Assembly: GCA_900751785.1 (NCBI GenBank)
Contig: CAADSM010000030.1
Span: forward strand, 7,529 to 71,528
From: Lachnospiraceae bacterium
Lineage (GTDB): Bacteria > Bacillota > Clostridia > Lachnospirales > Lachnospiraceae
DNA length: 64,000 nucleotides
Direction: 5' to 3'
Shown in pieces: positions 46,819 to 55,666 of this stretch (its first letter is position 1; every line of letters starts with the position of its first letter). The notes beneath the pieces are model-generated. The model ran no database searches, had not been told where the DNA came from, and saw only the letters and a program-made list of their open reading frames with translations. The position numbers and the translations under genes were made by a program.

Positions 46819-47459
46819 TAGAATATTATGAAGCGCTGACAGATGAAGAAAAGGACGGCATGAAAGAGGTGATACAGACTCTTTTTAAACAGACCTTTCT
46901 TCTGGAGAGAAAGTTTGACAGAAGGACAGGAAGGATGACGCCTGTCAGAGAGTATAGAATTGCGGAGAAACACTTGGATTTCTTAAGAGAGTATTTCATG
47001 ATATCTGGCATCTCACTAAGGCAGAATATCCATATGGGAGTGATCTATATCCAGGATGAGGCGCTGTGGGGAGAGAAGCTTCCCAGGCTGGCGACGATAT
47101 ATCTCCTCGTGCTGAAGGTTTTGTATGACGAGCAGATGGCGTCAGCGTCATCCAGCAGCCATGCAGCGGTGACGATGGGGATGCTGAACGGAAAAGCCGG
47201 AGAGTTTCACGTGCTCGGATCTATTCCGTCTCCGACGGAAATGCGCAGGACGATCGCGTTATTGAAGAAATACCAGATCATAGAGCCTATGGATGTCTTA
47301 GAAGAGCTGGACGAGAATACGCGGCTTGTGATCTACCCGTGCATCAATGCGGTGCTCATGGGAGACAGCGTAAGAGAACTGTTGAATACATTCAGTGAGG
47401 AGGATTATGTTGGAGAAGAAGCAGCCGTTCAAGGCACTATCGAAGATCTGTCTGAATAA
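46815..47459 (+). CDS. jetB: JetB-like (MukE-type, DUF4194) subunit
   Basis: 214 residues, DUF4194-like: KEVIQTLFKQTFLLERKFDRRTG, HLDFLREYFMISGISLRQNIHMGVIYIQ, LPRLATIYLLVLKVLYDEQM and FHVLGSIPSPTEMRRTIALLKKYQIIEP. These are paired winged-helix KITE-type elements. In Wadjet and MukBEF this subunit binds the kleisin and DNA. The start overlaps jetA by 4 bp and the stop overlaps jetC by 53 bp. Confidence 0.85.
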   Translation: MIEYYEALTDEEKDGMKEVIQTLFKQTFLLERKFDRRTGRMTPVREYRIAEKHLDFLREYFMISGISLRQNIHMGVIYIQDEALWGEKLPRLATIYLLVLKVLYDEQMASASSSSHAAVTMGMLNGKAGEFHVLGSIPSPTEMRRTIALLKKYQIIEPMDVLEELDENTRLVIYPCINAVLMGDSVRELLNTFSEEDYVGEEAAVQGTIEDLSE

Positions 47460-50400
47460 CTGGCATTATATCGACAGAAAAATACTTAGCTTCAGCGAGG
47501 GGGTAAACTTCTTTACCGGACACTCGGGAAGTGGAAAATCCACTGTGATCGATGCGATCCAGATCGTGCTCTATGCGAATACAGACGGCAGGGGATTCTT
47601 TAACAAGGCGGCCGCAGATGATTCGGACCGCTCGCTGATCGAATATCTCCGGGGTATGGTGAATATCGGGGAGAATAATGAATCGGAGTATCTGAGGAAC
47701 AAGAACTTTTCCAGCACGATCGTACTGGAGTTTGAACAGACTGATACGAGAGAAAAGCAGTGTGTCGGAGTCGTGTTTGATGTGGAGACTTCTACCAATG
47801 AGATCGGCAGGCTTTTCTTCTGGCATACAGGAGGTCTCCTGGAGAATCAGTACCGAGCAGACCGGAGATGCCTGACGACAGGGGAAGTGAGGGAGTATCT
47901 GCAGCGGTCTTTCCCGTCGGATCAGTATTACTGCGGTCCCAGCAATGAGCGATTCCGGCGCCAGCTGTATGACATTTATCTCGGCGGCCTGGACATGGAA
48001 AAGTTTCCAAGATTATTTAAACGTGCCATTCCGTTCCGTATGAACATCAAACTGGAGGATTTTGTAAAAGAATATATCTGTATGGAGAAGGATATCCATA
48101 TCGAGGATCTGCAGGAAAGTGTCATGCAGTATGGGCGGATGCGCAGCAAGATCGAGGAGACGATGCGCGAGGTCGGTCATCTCCAGGAGATCGCCGAACG
48201 ATATGCGGACTATGCGGCGGGAAATGAAGCGGTCGAAGAATGTGATTATGAGATCGAGAAGCTGGAGATCCTGCAGATGCGGGAAAAGGTCAGTGAGCTG
48301 AAGAACCGGATCACGGAGAGAGCGGAGGAGCAGTCGCGGATAGAGACGATGAAGAGACGCGCGGAAGAAAAGCAGGAAGAACTCAGGAAAGAGTACGAGG
48401 AAGTGATCCTGCGGATCGCAGACAGCGGTTACTCGGCGCTGGAAAAGGAGCTGGCGGGAGTAAACGAGACGCTGGAACGGCTTGGAAACAGCAGAGCAAG
48501 GTGGCAGAAGACGGCAGAAGGGCTCTCTGAATGGAAGCAAAAGGATGTGACGCCGAATCAGACGATCTGGGATATTGAGAGGTTCAAAGCGCAGGATATA
48601 GATGAGAATGCTCTCCTTCGTCTGAAGCAAAGCCTGGCTTCTCTCCGCGGAAGCCTGGAAGAGGACCTGAAGGATGCAGAAGCGGAGCTCAAGGAGATCC
48701 GAAAGGAAGAGAAAGCGGCCAGGGACGAGCTGAAAGCTCTCAGACAGGGGAAGAAGGCCTATCCGAGAGAACTTGAGGAAGCGCGATACGAGCTTAGGAA
48801 CCGCCTGCGCGAAAAATGCGGAAGGGTGATTCCTGTCCAGATCCTGGCAGACCTTCTGGATGTCAGGGATGAGACATGGCACAATGCCGTGGAGGGATAT
48901 CTCGGGAACAACAAGCTCCTCCTTGTTGTCGAGCCTGCCTATGCCGGAGCGGCAATGGAAGTCTACAGGGATATGGACAAAAAGAAGTATTCCCGCGCCG
49001 CCCTGCTGGACACTGAGAAGGCGCTGGAGTACAGCAGACATTCGGCAGGCGCTGTGCCGGGCTCCCTTGCCGAGGAAGTGACCTCGAAGGAAGACTATAT
49101 AAAGGCGTATGTTGAATATGTGCTGGGCAGTGTGATGAAATGCAGCACCGTGGAGGAACTGCGCCTGCAGAAGATCGGGATCACACCGGACTGCATGCTC
49201 TATAAGGGATTCCGTCTGCAGTATATCAATCCGGACAACTATACGCGCAGGGCATTCATTGGAGAGACGAGTATGCGCCAGCGGATCCGCAGGCTGGAAA
49301 AAAGATGTCAGGAGCTCCAGGAGAAACGTATTCCATTGCAGGAAATGAAAGAAGAGGCAGGAAGGATGCTCCGGATGGAGAGCCTTGCGCAGCCGGAAGA
49401 AGATTATCTCCAGTGGATGAAAGATATTGATGAGATATCAAAGTGGAATGAAAGAAAAATAGAACTTTCTGAAGAAATTATTAAATTGCGAGATGGCGCT
49501 GTCTCTGTATGGGAAGAAAAGAAGGAACAGCTGCTTGCAAGGCAGGATGAAATGAAGGAATCCCTGCAAAAACTGCAGCAGACTATCTGGAAGATCCAGT
49601 CTGACGGAGAACGGTACCAAAAAAATTATATTGAGATTAGTAATGAATTAAATGAGAAAGAAAAAAGTTTTCAAGAAAATGATAATATGGAAATAAAGTT
49701 TAAAAAATATCTTGAAAACAAGCGTTCTTCTAATCTTGAGTATCTCAGGGAGCAGAGGATATCGGACAGGGCATCCCTTGAAAATGCAAGAAATAATGCA
49801 TACAGCAGACTTGTGGAACGGCGGACATTCTATCTGAAAAGTTATCCGAACAGGACCTTTTCTGCCATGATTACGGAGAATGATCCCTATGACAGGCTTC
49901 TGTCAGAGCTTCAGTGCGATGAGCTGGAGGAATACAGGCAGGCGGCGAGGGAACAGGCACGTACGGCGGTAGAGCATTTCAAGGAGGACTTTATCTATAA
50001 GATAAGGAGCGCGATCCTGGAGGCATATCAGATGAAGGATGAGCTGAACAGGATCATCAGCAGACTTGATTTTGGAAAGGATAAATATCAGTTCGTCATC
50101 ACGAAGAACAAAGGACCGGACGGAAGGTTTTATAAGATGTTCATGGATGATTCGCTGAGCATCAATCCGGCGCAGCTCTCCGGCGGCATGGAGAACCAGC
50201 TCAATATGTTTACGATGGAGCATGAAGAGGAATATGGAGAAATGATGAATGAACTGATCAATATCTTCATTCCTCCGGAGGATGCTGCAAGAGAAGAGCT
50301 GGAAGAGGCCAAAAAAACTATGGAAAAGTATGCGGACTACAGGACGTATCTCTCGTTTGACATGCAGCAGATCATCCATGGCGACAAGGAGATGAAGATC

Positions 50401-50778
50401 GGACTGAGCAGGATGATCCGCAAGAACTCGGGCGGCGAGGGACAGAACCCGCTGTATATCGCTCTTCTGGCCAGCTTCGCGCAGGTGTACCGCATCAATC
50501 TATCGCCGAAGATCCGCCGCGCGCCCACGATCCGGCTGGTCGTTCTCGACGAGGCGTTCTCCAAGATGGATGCAGAGAAGGTGGCAAGCTGTATCTCCCT
50601 GATCCGGGGGCTGGGTTTCCAGGCAGTCATCAGCGCGACGAACGACAAGATCCAGAACTATCTGGAAAATGTAGATAAGACATTTGTGTATGCAAATCCG
50701 AATAAAAAGCATATCTCGATCCAGGAATTTGAGAGAGAAGACTATGATCTGCTTCGAAAGGAGGAAACGGCAGTATGA
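47407..50778 (+). CDS. jetC: JetC-like SMC ATPase (MukB-type)
   Basis: 1,123-residue SMC-like motor. Walker A is GHSGSGKST at 38-46, after an N-terminal NWHYIDRKILSFSEGVNFFT. Two long coiled-coil arms (about 245-430 and 660-900) flank a hinge near 475-640. The C-terminal head has the signature SGGEGQ (about 1008-1013) and Walker B LVVLDEAFSKMD (from about 1044). The ATG at 47407 follows GAGGAGG closely (3 nt); an in-frame GTG at 47395 lacks a site. It overlaps jetB and, by 4 bp, the phosphatase gene. No JetD nuclease gene follows. Confidence 0.88.
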   Translation: MLEKKQPFKALSKICLNNWHYIDRKILSFSEGVNFFTGHSGSGKSTVIDAIQIVLYANTDGRGFFNKAAADDSDRSLIEYLRGMVNIGENNESEYLRNKNFSSTIVLEFEQTDTREKQCVGVVFDVETSTNEIGRLFFWHTGGLLENQYRADRRCLTTGEVREYLQRSFPSDQYYCGPSNERFRRQLYDIYLGGLDMEKFPRLFKRAIPFRMNIKLEDFVKEYICMEKDIHIEDLQESVMQYGRMRSKIEETMREVGHLQEIAERYADYAAGNEAVEECDYEIEKLEILQMREKVSELKNRITERAEEQSRIETMKRRAEEKQEELRKEYEEVILRIADSGYSALEKELAGVNETLERLGNSRARWQKTAEGLSEWKQKDVTPNQTIWDIERFKAQDIDENALLRLKQSLASLRGSLEEDLKDAEAELKEIRKEEKAARDELKALRQGKKAYPRELEEARYELRNRLREKCGRVIPVQILADLLDVRDETWHNAVEGYLGNNKLLLVVEPAYAGAAMEVYRDMDKKKYSRAALLDTEKALEYSRHSAGAVPGSLAEEVTSKEDYIKAYVEYVLGSVMKCSTVEELRLQKIGITPDCMLYKGFRLQYINPDNYTRRAFIGETSMRQRIRRLEKRCQELQEKRIPLQEMKEEAGRMLRMESLAQPEEDYLQWMKDIDEISKWNERKIELSEEIIKLRDGAVSVWEEKKEQLLARQDEMKESLQKLQQTIWKIQSDGERYQKNYIEISNELNEKEKSFQENDNMEIKFKKYLENKRSSNLEYLREQRISDRASLENARNNAYSRLVERRTFYLKSYPNRTFSAMITENDPYDRLLSELQCDELEEYRQAAREQARTAVEHFKEDFIYKIRSAILEAYQMKDELNRIISRLDFGKDKYQFVITKNKGPDGRFYKMFMDDSLSINPAQLSGGMENQLNMFTMEHEEEYGEMMNELINIFIPPEDAAREELEEAKKTMEKYADYRTYLSFDMQQIIHGDKEMKIGLSRMIRKNSGGEGQNPLYIALLASFAQVYRINLSPKIRRAPTIRLVVLDEAFSKMDAEKVASCISLIRGLGFQAVISATNDKIQNYLENVDKTFVYANPNKKHISIQEFEREDYDLLRKEETAV

Positions 50779-51344
50779 AATTGATGATCGCATCTGATAT
50801 TCACGGTTCTGCGCTGTACTGCGCGCAGATAATAGAGGCATATAAGAGAGAAGGAGCAGGACGCCTGCTTCTTCTGGGGGACATCCTTTACCATGGTCCC
50901 CGCAATGACCTGCCGGACGGCTATGCGCCGAAGGAGGTGATCGCCATGCTCAATCCGATGAGGAATGAGCTTCTCTGTGTGAGGGGAAACTGTGACACAG
51001 AGGTGGACCAGATGGTCCTCGATTTTCCAATCCTGGCAGATTACTGTTATGTGGAGCTGGAGGGGACGGCGATCTTTGCCACGCACGGACATGTGTTCAA
51101 TCCCGGACATCTTCCGCCGATGAAGGACGGCGATATCCTTCTGAACGGGCATACCCACATACCGGCATGTGATGAGATCAAGGGAAAGGACGGCGGAACA
51201 TACCGGTATCTGAATCCGGGATCTGTATCGATACCAAAGGAAGGCTCGGCCCACAGCTATATGATCTGTGAGAACGGAACATTTATATGGAAAAATCTTG
51301 ACGGAGAGGAGTATATGAGATGGAAGACAGATTCGCACTCCTGA
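50775..51344 (+). CDS. YfcE/MJ0936-type metallophosphoesterase, in the jet operon
   Basis: 189-residue calcineurin-like phosphoesterase with every metal-ligand motif: ASDIHG (about 6-11), LLGDILYHG (35-43), RGNCD (74-78), FATHGHVFN (97-105) and NGHTHIP (121-127). Such enzymes are phosphodiesterases; the natural substrate is rarely known. It overlaps jetC by 4 bp (ATGA) and the next gene by 25 bp, so it is made with the SMC complex. Whether it acts on DNA, RNA or nucleotides in that context is open. Confidence 0.9.
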   Translation: MKLMIASDIHGSALYCAQIIEAYKREGAGRLLLLGDILYHGPRNDLPDGYAPKEVIAMLNPMRNELLCVRGNCDTEVDQMVLDFPILADYCYVELEGTAIFATHGHVFNPGHLPPMKDGDILLNGHTHIPACDEIKGKDGGTYRYLNPGSVSIPKEGSAHSYMICENGTFIWKNLDGEEYMRWKTDSHS

Positions 51345-52303
51345 TCGATGCGGACAATGTGTCTGCAAAATATATCAAACCAATACTGGATGAGCTGTCC
51401 AAGTACGGCAATGTGACATACAAAAGGATCTACGGAGACTGGACGAAGACAAACAATGCGAGCTGGAAGGAGGAGCTGCTGCAGAACTCGATCACGCCGA
51501 TCCAGCAGTTCAGCTACACACATGGCAAGAATGCCACGGATTCGGCGATGATCATCGACGCCATGGACATGCTCTATACGAGCGAGCTGGAAGGCTTCTG
51601 TCTGGTATCCAGCGACAGTGATTTTACAAAGCTGGCCAGCCGTCTGCGGGAGAGCGGCAAGACGGTGATCGGGATGGGAGAGGATAAGACGCCGTCGCCG
51701 TTCAGGAAGGCGTGCGATATTTTTACCGTGCTGGAGCTCCTTCTGGAAGATAATACGATGGAGAAAGAGGAGCGGAATACAAGCCATCATCCGCAGGAAA
51801 AAGAGCAGAAGAAAGAGAATGCGGTGTCCCGCGACCAGATCGAGGAGGCTGTGATCAAGATCATCACAGAAAATCAGAATGACGACAGGGAGACCGGCCT
51901 TGGCGAAGTGGGAAGCCGTCTTGTCAAGCTGTATCCGGATTTTGACGTGAGGCGGTATGGATACAGTCTTCTGTCAAAATTCCTGGAGACATTCCCGAAG
52001 CTGAAGCTGATCCAGGAAGGGACGAAGGTGACGGTCACACTTTACGAGGACAAGAGCAAAAAAGAGAGGCTGGAAGAGTATATCATCCAGCAGATCCGGA
52101 GCAACGGGCGTTATGGGATCTCGCTGGGATCTCTGGGGAACAGGATCAGGATGAAGTTCGGCGACTTCAAGGTGAGAGATTATGGATTTTCTCAGTTCAA
52201 GCAGTATATCCAGAGCTTCCCGCAGGTAGAGCTTGAGGACGACGGCGAGCGGACGCGGGCAGTATATCAGATGGGAGATGACTCCCGCCTCTATAAGCGA
52301 TGA
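51320..52303 (+). CDS. NYN (PIN-like) nuclease-domain protein with two OST-HTH/LOTUS domains
   Basis: 327 residues. The N-terminal NYN domain has the acidic cluster expected for a PIN-like RNase: FALLIDADNVSAKYI (Asp at 10 and 12), THGKNATDSAMIIDAMDMLY and CLVSSDSDFTKLASRLRESGK, then GMGEDKTPSPFRKACDIF. After a charged linker (about 148-172) come two LOTUS-type modules: VGSRLVKLYPDFDVRRYGYSLLSKFLETFPKLKL and LGNRIRMKFGDFKVRDYGFSQFKQYIQSFPQVEL, a clear internal duplication. LOTUS domains bind RNA (G-rich or G-quadruplex in known cases). It overlaps the phosphoesterase gene by 25 bp and ends the operon. Confidence 0.88.
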   Translation: MEDRFALLIDADNVSAKYIKPILDELSKYGNVTYKRIYGDWTKTNNASWKEELLQNSITPIQQFSYTHGKNATDSAMIIDAMDMLYTSELEGFCLVSSDSDFTKLASRLRESGKTVIGMGEDKTPSPFRKACDIFTVLELLLEDNTMEKEERNTSHHPQEKEQKKENAVSRDQIEEAVIKIITENQNDDRETGLGEVGSRLVKLYPDFDVRRYGYSLLSKFLETFPKLKLIQEGTKVTVTLYEDKSKKERLEEYIIQQIRSNGRYGISLGSLGNRIRMKFGDFKVRDYGFSQFKQYIQSFPQVELEDDGERTRAVYQMGDDSRLYKR

Positions 52304-52351
52304 GTAACAGATTTGTATTAGTGGCGGGTGTCAACCTCCCATCTGATATAC
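52262..52351 (+). repeat. Inverted duplication of the 3' end of the NYN gene
   Basis: GTATATCAGATGGGAG (52262-52277, last codons of the gene) recurs inverted at 52336-52351, and the match continues imperfectly to about 52291 and 52321, roughly 30 bp per arm. The transcript can fold into a long stem with the stop codon near the loop. Confidence 0.75.
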
Positions 52352-52358
52352 GCTCCGC

Positions 52359-52502
52359 GAGGATGCGCAGGGATTCGAAGATGTATTATGTCAGCTAAAG
52401 CTGACTCGAATCCCGCGCCAAGACTCGCAAGCGAGTCTTGAAATTAGAGAATACTTTTGAGCAAAATGTCAAAAGGGTGTTAACCTTTTGACATTTTTTT
52501 GT
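52359..52502 (+). terminator. Three successive hairpins ending in an intrinsic terminator
   Basis: First, GGGATTCGA.../TCGAATCCC enclosing GTCAGCT/AGCTGAC (about 52369-52416). Second, AAGACTCG/CGAGTCTT (about 52420-52439). Third, ATGTCAAAAGG/CCTTTTGACAT (about 52466-52494) followed by T7, the actual terminator of the jet operon. Only the last has a T run. Confidence 0.85.
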
Positions 52503-52515
52503 AAAATCATGTGTC

Positions 52516-52544
52516 TTGTCACCTGTAAACTACAGTGCTATACT
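52516..52544 (+). promoter_or_regulatory. nadA promoter with candidate NiaR operator
   Basis: TTGTCA (52516-52521), 17-bp spacer, TATACT (52539-52544). The spacer contains the palindrome CTGTA-aac-TACAG (52524-52536). An operator between -35 and -10 would repress; the NiaR-type regulator encoded at 55667 is the obvious candidate (inference). Confidence 0.7.
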
Positions 52545-52574
52545 AATGCGAAAAGGGTTGGAAGAGGTGTGGAC

Positions 52575-53480
52575 ATGACAGTCAGAGAAGAGATAGAGAA
52601 ACTGAAGAAGGAGAAAAATGCGGTGATCCTGGCGCATTATTATGTCAGCCCGGAGGTCCAGGAGCTTGCGGATTATGTCGGAGATTCGTTTTACCTGAGC
52701 AAGATCGCCGTCGGGCTTGAAGAGCAGACGATCGTATTCTGCGGTGTTTCCTTTATGGGAGAGAGCACGAAAGTGCTGAACCCGGAGAAGACCGTGCTGA
52801 TGCCCGATGCTGCGGCGGACTGCGCCATGGCGCATATGGCGGATGTGGAGACGATCGAGAAGATGCGCAGGAAATATGAGGATCTCGCGGTCGTATGCTA
52901 TATCAATTCAACTGCGGAGCTGAAGAGCCATTCTGACGTCTGTGTGACGTCGGCCAATGCGGTGCGGATCGTCAAGGCGCTTCCGAATAAGAATATCTTC
53001 TTTATTCCGGATCGGAATCTTGCGCACTATATAGCGGGGCTGGCGCCGGAGAAGAATTTTGTATACAACGACGGGTACTGCCCTGTGCATGAGAAGATGC
53101 AGACTGCAGAGGTCCTGAAGGCGAAGGCAGAGCATCCGGCGGCGGAGGTGCTCACTCATCCGGAATGCCCTGCGGAGGTGCTTGAGATCTCAGATTACAT
53201 AGGGAGCACGTCCGGGATCATCAGCTATGCAGGGAAGAGTGAGGCGGAAGAATTTATCATCTGTACGGAGAATGGCGTCAGATATGAACTGGAAAAGCAG
53301 TATCCGGACAAGAAGTTCTGGTTTACAGACACAGAGCCTGTCTGTACGGATATGAAGATGATCACCCCGGAAAAGATACTCCATGTTCTTAAGACGGGGG
53401 AGAATGAAGTGAAGATGGAGGATGCTCTCAGGAAAACGGCGGAATATCCGCTGGAAAGAATGCTTGAGCTGGCAAAATAG
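52575..53480 (+). CDS. nadA: Quinolinate synthase NadA
   Basis: [4Fe-4S] enzyme that condenses iminoaspartate with dihydroxyacetone phosphate to quinolinate in de novo NAD synthesis. 301 residues: AVILAHYYVSPEVQELADYVGDSF, then the cluster cysteines in VFCGVSFMGEST (about 53), THPECPAEV (about 197) and TEPVCTDMKMI (about 254). GAGGTG supports ATG 52575; the frame is open upstream without a site. First gene of nadA-nadB-nadC. Confidence 0.96.
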   Translation: MTVREEIEKLKKEKNAVILAHYYVSPEVQELADYVGDSFYLSKIAVGLEEQTIVFCGVSFMGESTKVLNPEKTVLMPDAAADCAMAHMADVETIEKMRRKYEDLAVVCYINSTAELKSHSDVCVTSANAVRIVKALPNKNIFFIPDRNLAHYIAGLAPEKNFVYNDGYCPVHEKMQTAEVLKAKAEHPAAEVLTHPECPAEVLEISDYIGSTSGIISYAGKSEAEEFIICTENGVRYELEKQYPDKKFWFTDTEPVCTDMKMITPEKILHVLKTGENEVKMEDALRKTAEYPLERMLELAK

Positions 53481-53520
53481 CTTGGAGAATATGCCGAGAC
53501 GGCAGAAAGGGATGTTAAAT

Positions 53521-54738
53521 ATGGAAATGAATGCAGATGTAGTGATCGCCGGGACTGGAGTGGGCGGCCTGTTCAGCGCGCTGAACCTGCCTGCGGACAG
53601 AAAGATCATCATGATCACTAAGTCAGACCTGGAGAGCAGCGATTCGTTCCTGGCGCAGGGCGGGATCTGTGTCCTGCGCGATGAGGATGATTATGACAGC
53701 TGGTTCGAAGATACGATGCGTGCGGGGCACTATGAGAACAGGAAGGAATCCGTGGATATTATGATCAAAAATTCCCGGGATGTCATCCACGATCTGATCG
53801 GATATGGCGTGGAGTTTCAGAAAAAGGACGGAGAGTATGCATTTACCAGAGAGGGGGCGCATTCAAGACCGAGGATCCTGTTCCACGAGGATATCACGGG
53901 AGAGGAGATCACGAGCAAGCTGCTTGCGCAGGTGAAAAAGCTTGAGAATGTTGAGATTTTTGAATATACTACAATGACAGACATTATAGAGGAAGATGGA
54001 AGATGTGCGGGAATCCTTGCCACAGACGCCGACGGCAGAGAAATCACGATCCGTGCGGATTATACGATCTTTGCAAGCGGCGGGATCGGAGGGCTTTATC
54101 AGCATTCTACGAATTTCCCGCATCTCACAGGAGACGCGGTCGAGATATCCAAAAAGCACGGCATCCGGCTGGAGCATCTGGACTATGTGCAGATCCATCC
54201 GACGACGCTGTATTCTACAAAGCCGGGGCGCAGATTCCTGATCTCTGAATCTGTCAGGGGAGAGGGAGCGGTCCTTCTGGATAAAAATAAGGAGCGCTTT
54301 GTAAATGAACTGCTCCCGAGGGATGTCGTGACGAAGGCGATACAGGAGCAGATGAAAAAGGACGGCACGGATCATGTGTGGCTGTCTATGGAAAGGATCG
54401 ACAAGGAGACGATCATGGAGCACTTCCCGAATATCTACCAGCACTGTCTGGAAGAAGGATATGATGTGACGAAGGAGTGCATCCCGGTCGTTCCGGCGCA
54501 GCATTATTTCATGGGAGGGGTCTGGGTGGATTCTGACAGCAGGACTTCCATGGAGAACCTTTTTGCTGTGGGGGAGACCAGCTGCAACGGAGTCCACGGA
54601 GCAAACCGCCTGGCAAGCAACTCCCTTCTGGAAAGCCTTGTGTTTGCGAAGCGGGCGGCGAAGAAGATAGAAAGCGAGTTTAAAAATGCGGAAGCGTCTG
54701 ATCCTGCGGAAAGCCCTGCGGAAGAACGCACTGCATAA
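53521..54738 (+). CDS. nadB: L-aspartate oxidase NadB
   Basis: FAD flavoprotein that oxidises L-aspartate to iminoaspartate for NadA. 405 residues: ADVVIAGTGVGGLFSALNL (FAD loop), SFLAQGGICVLRDEDD, TREGAHSRPRILFHEDITGEEI, ASGGIGGLYQHSTN, and VPAQHYFMGGVWVD with catalytic residues, ending HGANRLASNSLLESLVFAKRAAKKI. It lacks the long C-terminal domain of the proteobacterial enzyme, as is usual in Clostridia. AAAGGG lies 9 nt before ATG 53521. Confidence 0.95.
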   Translation: MEMNADVVIAGTGVGGLFSALNLPADRKIIMITKSDLESSDSFLAQGGICVLRDEDDYDSWFEDTMRAGHYENRKESVDIMIKNSRDVIHDLIGYGVEFQKKDGEYAFTREGAHSRPRILFHEDITGEEITSKLLAQVKKLENVEIFEYTTMTDIIEEDGRCAGILATDADGREITIRADYTIFASGGIGGLYQHSTNFPHLTGDAVEISKKHGIRLEHLDYVQIHPTTLYSTKPGRRFLISESVRGEGAVLLDKNKERFVNELLPRDVVTKAIQEQMKKDGTDHVWLSMERIDKETIMEHFPNIYQHCLEEGYDVTKECIPVVPAQHYFMGGVWVDSDSRTSMENLFAVGETSCNGVHGANRLASNSLLESLVFAKRAAKKIESEFKNAEASDPAESPAEERTA

Positions 54739-54776
54739 GAATATACTATGTAAGAAATGATATAGGAGAAAAAGAA

Positions 54777-55631
54777 ATGAATAAGATTATAATGACACTT
54801 CAATGTGACCACCTGATCCTGGAAGCACTGAGAGAAGATATATCCAGTGAAGACGTAAGCACGAATGCTGTGATGAAAGAATATGTGAAAGGTGAAGTGG
54901 AGCTGATCTGCAAGCAGGACGGGATCATCGCCGGACTGGATGTGTTCCGCAGAGTGTTCGAGCTTCTGGACGAGAAGACCGAGGCAGAGTTTTACTGTAA
55001 GGACGGAGACGAGGTAAAGAAGGGACAGCTTATGGGAAGAGTGACAGGAGATATCCGAGTGCTTCTTTCCGGAGAGCGTGTTGCACTTAATTATCTCCAG
55101 AGAATGAGCGGGATCGCTACCTATACCCACTCTGTGGCGGAGCTGCTGAAGGGCAGCAGGACGAAGCTGCTCGATACGCGGAAGACAACGCCGAACATGA
55201 GAATTTTTGAGAAATACGCGGTCCGTGTGGGCGGAGGATATAATCATAGATATAACCTTTCTGACGGCGTCCTTCTGAAAGACAACCATATCGGAGCGGC
55301 GGGAAGCGTTACGCGGGCAGTGCAGATGGCGAAGGAATACGCGCCGTTCGTGCGGAAGATCGAGATCGAAGTAGAGAATCTGGATATGGTGAGAGAGGCA
55401 GTGGAAGCCGGGGCCGATATCATCATGCTCGACAATATGTCTGCGGATGAGATGAGAGAAGCTGTGCGTATCATTGACGGCAGGGCGGAGACCGAGTGCT
55501 CAGGAAATGTGACGAAGGAGAACATCAGCCTTCTGACGGAAGTAGGAGTGGACTATATCTCCAGCGGAGCGCTGACACATTCTGCTCCGATACTTGACAT
55601 TTCCATGAAAAACCTTCATGCTGTAGAGTAG
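54777..55631 (+). CDS. nadC: Nicotinate-nucleotide pyrophosphorylase NadC
   Basis: Converts quinolinate and PRPP to nicotinate mononucleotide. 284 residues: LREDISSEDVSTNAVM, the active-site region LNYLQRMSGIATYTHSVAEL, DTRKTTPNMRIFEKYAVRVGGGYNHRYNLSDGVLLKDNH (split by conserved residues), and the phosphate-binding EVENLDMVREAVEAGADIIMLDNM and SSGALTHSAPILDISMK. AGGAG precedes the ATG. Completes the quinolinate branch. Confidence 0.96.
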   Translation: MNKIIMTLQCDHLILEALREDISSEDVSTNAVMKEYVKGEVELICKQDGIIAGLDVFRRVFELLDEKTEAEFYCKDGDEVKKGQLMGRVTGDIRVLLSGERVALNYLQRMSGIATYTHSVAELLKGSRTKLLDTRKTTPNMRIFEKYAVRVGGGYNHRYNLSDGVLLKDNHIGAAGSVTRAVQMAKEYAPFVRKIEIEVENLDMVREAVEAGADIIMLDNMSADEMREAVRIIDGRAETECSGNVTKENISLLTEVGVDYISSGALTHSAPILDISMKNLHAVE

Positions 55632-55666
55632 CAGGATATCTTATATAGAAGAAAGGGAGATGCCGG

